Shown: positions 46,227 through 58,594, counted from the first letter of the stretch. The stretch: 64,000 nucleotides of DNA from Bolinopsis microptera (GCF_026151205.1 NC_087079.1:18305287-18369286), one strand, 5' to 3'. Numbers and translations: made by a program. Notes: generated from the letters alone by a model not told the origin.

Positions 46227-49200
46227 CCAGATATTATAGTGAGCTCAATAACAGAGCCGACAAGTTTCTGAACGTTTCTAATACTGAATGTGTTGGTGTC
46301 CTCCTCCCCCCACCCCCCTTCTCGCAGAGTCAGACCGTTTACTTTACTTTCCTGGACATATTAGTATGTTAGCTTGGCAATGTGAATCACGTTTTCTAGA
46401 AAGATAAGAATAGAGGAACATTTTCTGTCGATTATAAAAGTACTGTAACACTACTTGATCACTACTGTAGCACTACTGTAACACTACTGTAACACTACTG
46501 TACCACTACTGTAACACTACTGTAACACTACTGTAACACTACTGTACCACTACTGTAACACTACTGTAACACTACTGTACCACTACTGTAACACTACTGT
46601 AACACTACTGTAACACTACTGTACCACTACTGTAACACTACTGTAACACTACTGTAACACTACTGTAACACTACTGTAACACTACACTAACACTACTGTC
46701 ACACTCACAGTATCTAGTTGTATGGAGTCCACACGAGGGTTAACAGTGAACTGCAGTACGTTACTAAAAGCAGCTGAGAACTGAAACTGCAGATCTGTTT
46801 TTACGAGGGTAACTGTCACGTCCTCTTTATCAACAGCTGAAACAGAAAACACTATAATTCGGAATAATTTGGAGGTGAATTCGTACATTTAAATACTTAT
46901 ATTCATCCAAAAAGCTATGCTAATTAATGATGGTAACGTTATCACGGAAACTACACTTACTCTTGTCATGGAAACTACACTTACTGTTGGCCATGCTCCA
47001 GATGATGGATCTATGATGGAACTCTGCTGTGTGGTTGGTTGTGTCTATTGGGTCGTTTAGAGAAATGTTCTTAACAATGGAGGACTGGTAGTGGGGACGC
47101 TGGTACCCAGTCGGCTCATTTTCTCCTATAGCTGGGGTGTAACACTACTGTAACACTGCTGTAACACTACTGTAACACTACTGTACCACTACTGTAACAC
47201 TACTGTAACACTACTGTAACACTACTGTAACACTACTGTACCACTACTGTAACACTACTGTAACACTACTGTAACACTACTGTAACACTACTGTAACACT
47301 ACTGTAACACTACTGTAACACTACTGTAACACTACTGTAACACTACTGTATATAGCTGGGGTGTATTGGATGGAAATTTCAAAAAAACAACATAATTAAA
47401 CTTCTCACTTTGCTTGATTATTAGTGCATGACCCAGTGATAATAAATAAGTAACCTTTGTTGACACAGTCCAGAAGATTAGTAACGGTTATATTTCTAGT
47501 CACGTGCTCTCTCAAATATTTCACATAAATTCCATTCTTATCGTTCTCACTACCGTACGCTCGTGATCCAGGTCCGCTGAAAATAGTGATCCCCTAGATT
47601 ATAACTGTGATAAGTGAGCCCCTAGATTATAACTGTGATAAGTGAGCCCCTAGATTATAACTGTGATAAGTGAGCCCCTAGATTATAACTGTGATAAGTG
47701 AGCCCCTAGATTATAACTGTGATAAGTGAGCCCCTAGATTATTACTGTGATAAGTGAGCCCCTAGATTATAACTGTAATAAGTGAGCCCCTAGATTATAA
47801 CTGTGATAAGTGAGCCCCTAGATTATAACTGTGATAAGTGAGCCCCTAGATTATAACTGTGATAAGTGAGCCCCTAGATTATAACTGTGATAAGTGAGCC
47901 CCTAGATTATAACTGTGATAAGTGAGCCCCTAGATTATAACTGTGATAAGTGAGCCCCTAGATTATAACTGTGATAAGTGAGCCCCTAGATTATAACTGT
48001 GATAAGTGAGCCCTTAGATTATAACTGTGATAAGTGAGCCCCTAGATTATAACTGTAATAAGTGAGCCCCTAGATTATAACTGTGATAAGTGAGCCCTTA
48101 GATTATAACTGTGATAAGTGAGCCCCTAGATTATAACTGTGATAAGTGAGCTCCTAGATTATAACTGTGATAAGTGAGCCCCTAGATTATAACTGTGATA
48201 AGTGAGCCCCTAGATTATAACTGTGATAAGTGAGCCCCTAGATTATAACTGTAATAAGTGAGCCCCTAGATTATAACTGTGATAAGTGAGCCCCTAGATT
48301 ATAACTGTGATAAGTGAGCCCCTAGATTATAACTGTGATAAGTGAGCCCCTAGATTATAACTGTGATAAGTGAGCCCCTAGATTATTACTGTGATAAGTG
48401 AGCCCCTAGATTATAACTGTGATAAGTGAGCCCCTAGATTATAACTGTGATAAGTGAGCCCCTAGATTATAACTGTGATAAGTGAGCCCCTAGATTATAA
48501 CTGTGATAAGTGAGCCCCTAGATTATAACTGTGATAAGTGAGCCCCTAGATTATAACTGTGATAAGTGAGCCCCTAGATTATAACTGTGATAAGTGAGCC
48601 CCTAGATTATAACTGTGATAAGTGAGCCCCTAGATTATAACTGTGATAAGTGAGCCCCTAGATTATAACTGTGATAAGTGAGCCCCTAGATTATAACTGT
48701 GATAAGTGAGCCCCTAGATTATAACTGTGATAAGTGAGCCCCTAGATTATAACTGTGATAAGTGAGCCCCTAGATTATAACTGTAATAAGTGAGCCCCTA
48801 GATTATAACTGTGATAAGTGAGCCCTTAGATTATAACTGTGATAAGTGAGCACCTAGATTATAACTGTGATAAGTGAGCCCCTAGATTATAACTGTGATA
48901 AGTGAGCCCCTAGATTATAACTGTGATAAGTGAGCCCCTAGATTATAACTGTGATAAGTGAGCCCCTAGATTATAACTGTGATAAGTGAGCCCCTAGATT
49001 ATAACTGTGATAAGTGAGCCCCTAGATTATAACTGTGATAAGTGAGCCCCTAGATTATAACTGTGATAAGTGAGCCCCTAGATTATAACTGTGATAAGTG
49101 AGCCCCTAGATTATAACTGTGATAAGTGAGCCCCTAGATTATAACTGTGATAAGTGAGCCCCTGGATTATAACTGTAATAAGTGAGCCCCTGATTATAAC

Positions 49201-52200
49201 TGTAATAAGTGAGCCCCTAGATTATAACTGTGATAAGTGAGCCCCTAGATTATAACTGTAGATAAGTGAGCCCCTAGATTATAACTGTGATAAGTGAGCC
49301 CCTAGATTATAACTGTGATAAGTGAGCCCCTAGATTATAACTGTGATAAGTGAGCCCCTAGATTATAACTGTAATAAGTGAGCCCCTAGATTATAACTGT
49401 GATAAGTGAGCCCCTAGATTATAACTGTGATAAGTGAGCCCCTAGATTATAACTGTGATAAGTGAGCCCCTAGATTATAACTGTAATAAGTGAGCCCCTA
49501 GATTATAACTGTGATAAGTGAGCCCCTAGATTATAACTGTGATAAGTGAGCCCCTAGATTATAACTGTGATAAGTGAGCCCCTAGATTATAACTGTGATA
49601 AGTGAGCCCCTAGATTATTACTGTGATAAGTGAGCCCCTAGATTATAACTGTGATAAGTGAGCCCCTAGATTATAACTGTGATAAGTGAGCCCCTAGATT
49701 ATAACTGTGATAAGTGAGCCCCTAGATTATAACTGTGATAAGTGAGCCCCTAGATTATAACTGTGATAAGTGAGCCCCTAGATTATAACTGTGATAAGTG
49801 AGCCCCTAGATTATAACTGTGATAAGTGAGCCCCTAGATTATAACTGTGATAAGTGAGCCCCTAGATTATAACTGTGATAAGTGAGCCCCTAGATTATAA
49901 CTGTGATAAGTGAGCCCCTAGATTATAACTGTGATAAGTGAGCCCCTAGATTATAACTGTGATAAGTGAGCCCCTAGATTATAACTGTGATAAGTGAGCC
50001 CCTAGATTATAACTGTGATAAGTGAGCCCCTAGATTATAACTGTGATAAGTGAGCCCTTAGATTATAACTGTGATAAGTGAGCCCCTAGATTATAACTGT
50101 GATAAGTGAGCCCCTAGATTATAACTGTGATAAGTGAGCCCTTAGATTATAACTGTGATAAGTGAGCCCCTAGATTATAACTGTGATAAGTGAGCCCCTA
50201 GATTATAACTGTGATAAGTGAGCCCCTAGATTATAACTGTGATAAGTGAGCCCCTAGATTATAACTGTGATAAGTGAGCCCCTAGATTATAACTGTGATA
50301 AGTGAGCCCCTAGATTATAACTGTGATAAGTGAGCCCCTAGATTATAACTGTGATAAGTGAGCCCCTAGATTATAACTGTAATAAGTGAGCCCCTAGATT
50401 ATAACTGTGATAAGTGAACCCCTAGATTATAACTGTGATAAGTGAGCCCCTAGATTATAACTGTGATAAGTGAGCCCCTGGATTATAACTGTAATAAGTG
50501 AGCCCCTGGATTATAACTGTAATAAGTGAGCCCCTAGATTATAACTGTGATAAGTGAGCCCCTAGATTATAACTGTAATAAGTGAGCCCCTAGATTATAA
50601 CTGTGATAAGTGAGCCCCTAGATTATAACTGTGATAAGTGAGCCCCTAGATTATAACTGTGATAAGTGAGCCCCTAGATTATAACTGTAATAAGTGAGCC
50701 CCTAGATTATAACTGTGATAAGTGAGCCCCTAGATTATAACTGTAATAAGTGAGCCCCTAGATTATAACTGAGATAAGTGAGCCCCTAGATTATAACTGT
50801 GATAAGTGAGCCCCTAGATTATAACTGTAATAAGTGAGCCCCTAGATTATAACTGTGATAAGTGAGCCCCTAGATTATAACTGTGATAAGTGAGCCCCTA
50901 GATTATAACTGTGATAAGTGAGCCCCTAGATTATAACTGTGATAAGTGAGCCCCTAGATTATAACTGTGATAAGTGAGCCCCTAGATTATTACTGTGATA
51001 AGTGAGCCCCTAGATTATAACTGAGATAAGTGAGCCCCTAGATTATAACTGTGATAAGTGAGCCCCTAGATTATAACTGTGATAAGTGAGCCCCTAGATT
51101 ATAACTGTGATAAGTGAGCCCCTAGATTATAACTGTGATAAGTGAGCCCCTAGATTATAACTGTGATAAGTGAGCCCCTAGATTATTACTGTGATAAGTG
51201 AGCCCCTAGATTATAACTGTGATAAGTGAGCCCCTAGATTATAACTGTGATAAGTGAGCCCCTAGATTATAACTGTGATAAGTGAGCCCCTAGATTATAA
51301 CTGTGATAAGTGAGCCCCTAGATTATAACTGTGATAAGTGAGCCCCTAGATTATAACTGTGATAAGTGAGCCCCTAGATTATTACTGTGATAAGTGAGCC
51401 CCTAGATTATAACTGTGATAAGTGAGCCCCTAGATTATAACTGTGATAGGTGAGCCCCTAGATTATAACTGTGATAAGTGAGCCCCTAGATCATAACTGT
51501 GATAAGTGAGCCCCTAGATTATAACTGTGATAAGTGAGCCCCTAGATTATAACTGTGATAAGTGAGCCCCTAGATTATAACTGTGATAAGTGAGCCCCTA
51601 GATTATAACTGTGATAAGTGAGCCCCTAGATTATAACTGTGATAAGTGAGCCCCTAGATTATAACTGTGATAAGTGAGCCCCTAGATTATAACTGTGATA
51701 AGTGAGCCCCTAGATTATAACTGTGATAAGTGAGCCCCTAGATTATAACTGTGATAAGTGAGCCCCTAGATTATAACTGTGATAAGTGAGCCCCTAGATT
51801 ATAACTGTGATAAGTGAGCCCCTAGATTATAACTGTGATAAGTGAGCCCCTAGATTATAACTGTGATAAGTGAGCCCCTAGATTATAACTGTGATAAGTG
51901 AGCCCCTAGATTATAACTGTGATAAGTGAGCCCCTAGATTATAACTGTGATAAGTGAGCCCCTAGATTATAACTGTGATAAGTGAGCCCCTAGATTATAA
52001 CTGTGATAAGTGAGCCCCTAGATTATAACTGTGATAAGTGAGCCCCTAGATTATAACTGTGATAAGTGAGCCCCTAGATTATAACTGTGATAAGTGAGCC
52101 CCTAGATTATAACTGTGATAAGTGAGCCCCTAGATTATATGTCGAGATAAAATTATTACCAGGCATAACCAATAGCAGTGTTCCCCCTACTCCTGACTGG

Positions 52201-55200
52201 CTGTATATCTCCAGGTACTCCCCCCATATTGTTAAACTCCCTGCACATGTCGAGGAGGAGCAGGTTTAGTTTGGTTTCTCTGAACTGCATTCTGTGTAGA
52301 ACGTACTGTGCTTTAATGCAGTGCTCTATTCGCACTGTTGAGGGGGCGTCTACTGGAACCTGCAGGGTAAGGAGATATCTTTTTACTTTACATTTTTCCG
52401 AACTCTTTTTTTCGGTAAAAATTTGTTGAAACTAAATTCTTGAGAAAGAAGCGGAAAGTTTCACTATAAAGTAGTAGATACTAAGATGAAACTAAATTCT
52501 TGAGAAAGAAGAGGAAAGATTCACTATAAAATACTAAGATAACACGTACCAGGTAATTCTCCCCAGCGATCTCAAAGCCGTGACCAGCGAAATAGAACAC
52601 ACCGTACACTCCTGTACTGAGTAACTTGTAGAAGTTATCACACGCAGCTATCATCTCGTCACGGGTTAAGTTTATCAGGGACACTACCTGTTAATTGTAT
52701 ATAATTGAATAGGGTATATTATAATATTATATACAGGGTGGGCCAAAAGTCAGTGGGCATACGTTGGCCTCAATAGCTCCACCGTGTTTTATATTTGAGA
52801 GCTGTTGCTTTGCAGATGGGATACTGTACTTACTGGTTCGAGGATTCCGTCGTCAAAATTTTATGCCATTGCCCCCCCCCCCCCCTCTGTTCATTATATA
52901 AGTTGTTTTACGGAGAAAAGTTTGCTAAACATTTTAATCAATAATAAACATTTCAAATCTAATGCTAGTACTACAACTAGTACTACTACTACTACAAATG
53001 CTAATAATATCTCTAAGTTTACCTTGAAGTTCATTAGTTTGAGTGCAGCACTGATATCTCTAGCATCGTCCTCAGCGTGTACTATATCTCCGAATGTGGC
53101 CTCCGTGTAGCTCTGGTTACCTATTATTAGGGCTACCTGCAATACAGACCAATATTACAGTAGATAGTACGCAGTGTACACTATACACAATATATTTGAG
53201 TGCAGTGTACACACTGTGACACAGGGTGAACACCAGCAGTTATTTTAACAACTAACATTCTTGGCACTGACACCCCCGGGGAATATACACCCGGAAATAG
53301 AAGGTCCTGTCTCCAACAAAGGAGAGCAGAATATCACGAACAAAATTTCCGGGTTATAAATATAACCATTACTGCATAATGAGAATAATTGAAGTAATAT
53401 TTCTAGAATGTACCTTATCAGTGGCTGTCTCCACGAAACTTGTTCCTGTAAAGTGTTTAGGTTCGTCTGGAGTCCACCGGACTAAAGCAGTCTCAGACAC
53501 AATGGTTTTACCTTCATAGCACGCCGTGCATTTGTACTGTCTCCTGAAGAAGTGGTTAAGTTACTCAATGTTAAGATTAGTAGAGTTTACGGATGGCTGG
53601 CAAAATAAGGGGAACATTCACAAGGAACTCCCAAGGGAGGGAATATTTCTTGAAATAACCTAATTTAAGGTTACCAGATTTCAAGTTAGATTTGTCGTGG
53701 TGCTAAAATTAACAATGCAATATCTTTTAAACTGAACAATATTGAACAAAAAATATTCTCTCATTTCTAACGATTCACTAAAAATGCGGAAATAACATTA
53801 CCTGTGAGCGGTTTGGTCTAATCCTGTCACACAGAGATACGGTTTCGTCTTGTCGTGCATAAGAACCCCTTCGCAGTACCTACGTTTAGAAATTTAGCTA
53901 CTCTATGACTGTAGTTTTAATTTATAAGGATTACAGTTTGGTCAGAAAATTCGCAATTACAGCAGTATCTCCCAGTATCTACTATCTAACCATTGCAATT
54001 GTGCGTGGTGAGGCCTGACATCTACAAAAAAGTGGGCTTCTGATGAGGATTCTTTGAGTTGATAATCTTTAGGGTGGAGAAGGAACTGTAACTCTTCAAC
54101 TGGGCACCCTGTACCGGATATATGGTATCACGAGAGTTTGATTATAATAACCGGAAATACTTTACCTCTCTATTATAGCGACAGGAGCTCAGTATGGGTT
54201 TACAAGATTGGAAACTTCTGGAGAATATGTAACCTGTTACACGAGGTTGTAATATTTTCAATGAATGAGGTTCATGACGACAATGATGACGACGAAATGA
54301 CACGTAACGAATTAAATTACGCTAAAAGGAATATATAATTGTCGAAGTCATACGCAAACCATTGCCTGGCTCGAGTCCAATTGTTGCGCGCGTATACAAG
54401 CCGCGCGCTAAACTCATACTGACACTATTTTGCTACTCATTAAATATGCAATTCGGCGTTGGCGTCCGATGTACTGAGCATCCGTCATAGTATGAGGTAA
54501 GAATTAAATCACCCCTAGCTGCTCCAGATTTAACAATAGCTTGCATCAATCATGGTATTAGTCATGCACGGTATTAGTCATGCAATAGGTATCTGAATCA
54601 TCATCGTTTCTTTTCAGCGAAAAAGGAAGGGGCGTTGTGAGGGCGGAAGTTTCGAGTTTAAACAAAGTACTTAATTAAAAAGTACCTAATTCCTGAACGA
54701 CGTTGACGTCGACAAAAGCCCATTTTATATCTCCGGAATTTGATTCAAGTCTGACTTTATATCGTCCTTTATCGTCCACTGTCACCTGGTCAAATAATAA
54801 GGATAATAATAATTGATAGAGATCCAAACAGCAACAATACCATTATCCCAGCAAACCAGTCGATATAACATGCAATTTTAATGAGTAAAGAGCTAGCAGT
54901 TATAACTGCACTCTTTATTTTCGAACAGCTAACGTAATAAATCTTATTTTAGATCCAGAGCTGCTCTTTTCTCTTGGTAAAGAAAGCTACTAAAGTGATA
55001 AAGTCCTTAATTCTGTACTGGTGACTGAGACTATCTTCTCGGATAGACAGATGCAGGAGGTGACCGGGACAATGGACATGATTTTAGGCCTGACCGGGAC
55101 CGGGACCGGTACCGGGATACAAAATGTGACTTGACCGGGACCGGGACCGGGACCGGGACTGAGATTATCAATTTACCGTGACCGGGACCGGGACCAATAA

Positions 55201-56254
55201 TTTCTGGGATTTCTATCTTACCGGGACCGGGACCGGGACCGGGACCAACAATCCAATTTTACCGGGATGACCGGGATGACCGGGATTTCACCGGGATTTG
55301 ACCGGGATGACCGGGACCAAAACTGGTATTCTCATATTGAAAACTGCAACTTTCATTTACATTATAATTGAACAATTTGAATAAGTAATAACTAGAATAT
55401 TTAATTAGAAAAAACTAGAAAAAACCTGTCAATATGGGGCATGGGCCTAATGTACTACACCAATAATGTTCATGTACTGATTACTCAAGTTCACCCTCAT
55501 TCCTCAATCAATGATCCCTCAAATTATTCAACGGTTTCATTCTCCAATTCCAATTGACAATGACAATGGGCGTGAGCCCGAGTTGGAAACTTGATGTTAG
55601 TTTTGCACTTATGATAATGTAGTTACGTAACGATATTAGTTACGCTAAAACTTGTTTAGCAATTTAAACATTGTATTATTTGGCTCAGAGGTTGTTTTAA
55701 AGATGAAATTCACAATGAATGTAAGTAATAAAAAAAAACTTAAAATCCAGTGAATGAAATTAATGTAAAAGATCCGGGAAAAAATCCCAGCAAATTTGAG
55801 TGATTGAACCCGGACCCGTGACCGGGACCAAGAATCCTGAATTAACCGGGACCGGGACCGGGAATCATAAATCAGCATTTGAACCGGGACGGGACGAAAA
55901 ATGTGACTTGACCCGGTTTGACCGGGACAGGGACCCGGGATAGCTCAAAATTGCCAATCCGGTAACCGGGATTCCCGGTCACTCTCCTGAAAATTACATA
56001 ACAAACTTGTTTTAAATGAGCGAGTCTCATTACAGAACGAAAATAAGTAAATCATTTATATCACCTGAATTAAGGGGTATTCACCTGACCTCCCTCCGTC
56101 GAAAGATTCTGTCTTAACTTTCAGATACCTTAACTTTAACTGATTTGCAAACATGATCGAGAGACTCAGTTTACCTGAGAAGATACGAGTGATAGTAACA
56201 ACAACGTCAGTACCAGGAGAAGTTATAATTGTAACATGAATTAATTTCTCCACG
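46227..56254 (-). CDS. MALT1: MALT1-type paracaspase (12 exons traced; N-terminus and tail incomplete)
   Basis: Exons: 56254-56065, 54785-54686, 54108-53991, 53879-53802, 53543-53414, 53136-53023, 52687-52550, 52359-52160, 47576-47455, 47131-46985, 46836-46709 and about 46303-46227. Phases agree at every join except that the last acceptor is weak. The first five encode two Ig-like regions (VTVDDKGRYKVRL; core AQLQWYCEG with YKCTACYEG). The caspase-like domain follows: VALIIGNQSY, VYGVFYFAGHGFE (catalytic His), YLVPVDAP, LLLLDMCREF, NTAIGYAC (catalytic Cys), NGIYVKYLREHV. Then come YQRPHYQSSIVKNISLND and QFSAAFSNVLQF, matching the C-terminal Ig3 region. In mammals MALT1 is a scaffold and Arg-specific protease of the CARMA-BCL10-MALT1 complex in NF-kappaB signalling. 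The residues needed for catalysis are present. The death domain is not securely found; a candidate exon lies at 56678-56767. Introns are loaded with tandem repeats. Confidence 0.93.
46441..46700. repeat. 11-bp array (ACTGTAACACT) next to a MALT1 donor site
   Basis: About 22 units of CTGTAACACTA with CTGTACCACTA variants. On the minus strand the intron begins GTGAGTGTGACAGTAGTGTT and runs straight into the array, so the repeat begins within about 10 bases of the exon end at 46709. Confidence 0.9.
47132..47362. repeat. 11-bp array next to a MALT1 acceptor, bracketed by a 15-bp duplication
   Basis: About 19 units of CTGTAACACTA. TATAGCTGGGGTGTA occurs at both borders (near 47128 and 47350). On the minus strand this 15-mer contains the acceptor ACACCCCAG, so the 3' splice site of the exon 47131-46985 exists twice, 220 bp apart. 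Confidence 0.88.
47577..52137. repeat. 28-bp minisatellite, about 163 copies, filling a MALT1 intron
   Basis: Unit GTGAGCCCCTAGATTATAAC plus TGTGATAA. A few recurring variants (GTAATAAG, CCCTTAG, TTATTACTG), one 2-base deletion and one 1-base insertion near 49190-49260. It occupies essentially the whole intron between exons 52359-52160 and 47576-47455. On the minus strand each unit ends CTCACTTATCACAG, a 3'-splice-site-like string, and the real acceptor (GGATCACTATTTTCAG) is a diverged unit. Confidence 0.97.
52733..52800 (+). mobile_element. Mariner-like terminal fragment in a MALT1 intron
   Basis: TACAGGGTGGGCCAAAAGTC resembles, but does not equal, the end of the 42379 element. Only one end is visible. 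A 14-base poly-C run follows at 52872-52885. Confidence 0.5.
55058..55330. repeat. ACCGGG-type minisatellite
   Basis: Degenerate runs of GACCGGGACCGGGACC with interruptions, in the intron between MALT1 exons 56254-56065 and 54785-54686. A second block lies at 55803-55985. The two flank about 470 bp of AT-rich DNA. Confidence 0.9.
55803..55985. repeat. ACCGGG-type minisatellite, second block
   Basis: Same motif as 55058-55330 (ACCGGGACCGGGACCGGGAA and variants), ending CCGGGATTCCCGGTCAC, which is palindromic. Confidence 0.88.
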
Positions 56255-56399
56255 CTGTACAAGATGTAATTGTGGAACTACAAATGTGATCATATTAAAC
56301 ATTTTACATGGGTTGAATATATTATGTGATACATAAGAACTACCGGAATATAATATATTCATAATCCAGAACTGTAAATATGAATCAAATCAATGAAAT

Positions 56400-56670
56400 T
56401 TGAAAAAAGTAAACAGAGAAAAAGAAACAGAGAAAGTAAACAGAGAAAGTAAACCAGAGAAAGTGACAGAGAAAGTGAACAGAGAAGTAAAAACAGAGAA
56501 AGTAAAAAGAGAAAGTAAACCAGAGAAAGTAACCAGAGAAAGGTGAACAAGAAAGTAACACAGAGAAAGTTAACAGAGAAAGTAAACAGAGAAAGTAAAC
56601 AGAGAAAGTAAACAGAGAAAGTAAACAGAGAAAGTAAACAGAGAATCTAACCAGAGAAAGTAAACAGAGA
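56400..56670. repeat. GAGAAAGTAAAC microsatellite-like array
   Basis: About twenty 11-13 bp units (CAGAGAAAGTAAA and variants). It lies in the intron upstream of the first traced Ig exon. Minus-strand open frames here (SLFTFSVYFLC repeats) are products of the repeat. Confidence 0.9.
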
Positions 56671-56677
56671 ACCATAC

Positions 56678-56767
56678 CTTTACGAACCGCAACATTGCAC
56701 AAAGAACTGAATGAGATCCACTACAAGCCTTCTCTCTGTCCTTCTTGTACTCAATCAATCCCCTCAC
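56678..56767 (-). CDS. Candidate 5' exon of the paracaspase gene (death-domain region?)
   Basis: The minus-strand frame RGLIEYKKDREKACSGSHS then VLCAMLRFVK ends at AAAG|GTATGG. The S-GS-S-LC--L pattern faintly resembles the end of the MALT1 death domain. However, its exit phase (0) does not match the entry phase (2) of exon 56254-56065, so a further exon or another donor would be needed. The acceptor is not clear. Confidence 0.3.
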
Positions 56768-57179
56768 TCAGTCCACTACAACTTGTAGAGCTGCTCTAAA
56801 CTAACCGCTCAGAACCTTGTTTTAGCTTATGTTTGTGTTTATAATCTTATAAAATAGATTAGCATTAAGTCTTCAGTTTCAATGATAATGTTTATTATCC
56901 ACTATCCAACCCCAATGGATTGTTACTTGAATTTAGTTTGGATCTATTTTTGTAACTTATTGTTTAGAGACACTAAAATGATAACAGACACAACCGAAAT
57001 TTAGTAAAAATTTCGGTTGTGGTTGATTACTCCCAATTTATCATAGACCAAGTTAACTCGAGTCATAGATATTATATATGTTATGTATAATAGTCGAATA
57101 TAAATTCTACAGTATAAATGTCAAACTGATGACATACATATATCCGTACATAGAAATCCTCAGCTAGTTCAGGAATAAG

Positions 57180-57785
57180 TTAAGAAGCACGGCTGCGTTT
57201 ACTGACGTTCATACCACCTCGACCTTTTATTGTCATTCTTTTCTTAATCCAAAGGTTCTTCCTGAAAATAATAGAAAATTGATCGACTGTGCCAAAATCT
57301 TTATTTAAACGGCTAAATCTTTAAATTTAGTGAATGTTTCAAATTTAACAAAACAAATCAAAACATAGAATATTCTGCAAATTTCATACACTTTAACTTG
57401 CAACTGCTTTAAAATTTAGGTTACTTTGTGGTTGATAGTCTATATTAACCGAAGTTATTGCTTAACTATGAACACAGTTTTAAAATAAACCAAGAACAAA
57501 ATCCCTTAAAAACTTGTCCCTGCTCAACCAATAAACTAATTTTATTGGTTTTATTACTGAAATATCTCACAGAGCAAGTAACAAGAGTGTATAAATAACT
57601 TCAAATACTTGTCATCTTGGTGCTATTAGTACAATGATTGCTTAGTTTGTACCTTAAAGATATTGATAACTTGAATCACCACAATCCTTACCCCCATAGT
57701 AAGGCGATACCTTCACTAGTGGTACTGTTGATGAACCCAGTTTCATCAGCATCTCTCAGAGGTCCTGGAGACTGCATTGTCCCTC
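57180..57785 (-). CDS. Last two exons of an unrecognised gene
   Basis: Exon 57785-57692 (acceptor GATTACTTTAG, donor GGGG|GTAAGG) encodes GTMQSPGPLRDADETGFINS then TTSEGIALLW and exits in phase 2. Exon 57261-57180 (acceptor TTATTTTCAG) enters in phase 2 with GKNLWIKKRMTIKGRGG and ends MNVSKRSRAS then TAA. Both splice pairs are strong and phases agree. The C-terminus is very basic (KKR, KGRGG, SKRSR) and may be a nuclear-localisation or nucleic-acid-binding tail. I do not recognise the family. The gene lies upstream of, and on the same strand as, the paracaspase gene; earlier exons would be to the right. Confidence 0.6.
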
Positions 57786-58594
57786 CTAAAGTAATCATTT
57801 ATAACAGTGACAAAACAAAATACAGTTATTTCAGTAATATATGTTTCTCATTACTTGCATGGTTATATTGATATTGGAGGCTTTTTTAATGAGCAAAAAG
57901 TAAGATTCCAAAATTTTAATTTTGGCTATGAATTTGGTGAAATTATCTTTTGAATAACTGCTACAAAGGATGTCATCTTCAATCAACTATTATCAGTAAT
58001 GTAAGCTGGCCCAGGAACTATGAAAGTGACCATCAAGCCAGAGGAAAAAGACTACTCGGAATCTTAAGATCACTATTGTGATCACTCACTACCACGAAAT
58101 ACAATAAGACACAAAAGAATAAGTGAACATGTTATAAGATTATTATTATACGTCATTTAAAGGAGTTGTTTTTTATTAACCAGTTGTTTTTTAGTTAAAC
58201 TGACCATTGCGGTTAAGTATTTACTAGCGAATATCCCTGTAATTAAATGAATATAATTATTTCACGCTTTCTTCTAAATCAAGATAATTAGCCAAAGGAA
58301 AGTTCTTCAAAGGACGTAAAAAAAATCAGCAATTTGCCCGCACTGCACCATCATAGAATGTAATTTAATAAAGCACTACTAGCCATAACATTTGAATGGG
58401 GAATATCAGAGATAAAAAGTTTATCAGGAACACAAAACATGGTTCTCTGGTTTTTTAAATTTCTGCCGTTTGTACATTTATTCTATTGGTTTATTTATTT
58501 TTTTGAGGTGACTAACCTTAAGCTAGACAATCACCATTGTTGAAAATATCTGTATATTGTTCGAAAACATTTTTAAACTTAAACTAAATATTAA
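57786..58594. other. AT-rich, no gene recognised
   Basis: No supported exon on either strand; could be intron of the gene ending at 57180. Confidence 0.4.

Noticed and set aside
47577-52137. Link between the 28-bp array length (about 4,560 bp) and the 4,559-bp tandem duplication
   Set aside because: The sequences are unrelated; the similar lengths are a coincidence.
52160-52359. Apparent frameshift before the catalytic cysteine of the paracaspase
   Set aside because: On recounting, the homopolymer has six G, not five; the exon is 200 bases, and the frame and phase are intact.
52831-52850. tRNA B-box-like GGTTCGAGGATTCC
   Set aside because: Wrong spacing and no A box or acceptor stem around it.
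56359-56767. Minus-strand frames rich in SLFTFSVYFLC, resembling membrane segments
   Set aside because: Products of the GAGAAAGTAAAC array; only the short non-repeat part at 56678-56767 is kept as a weak exon candidate.
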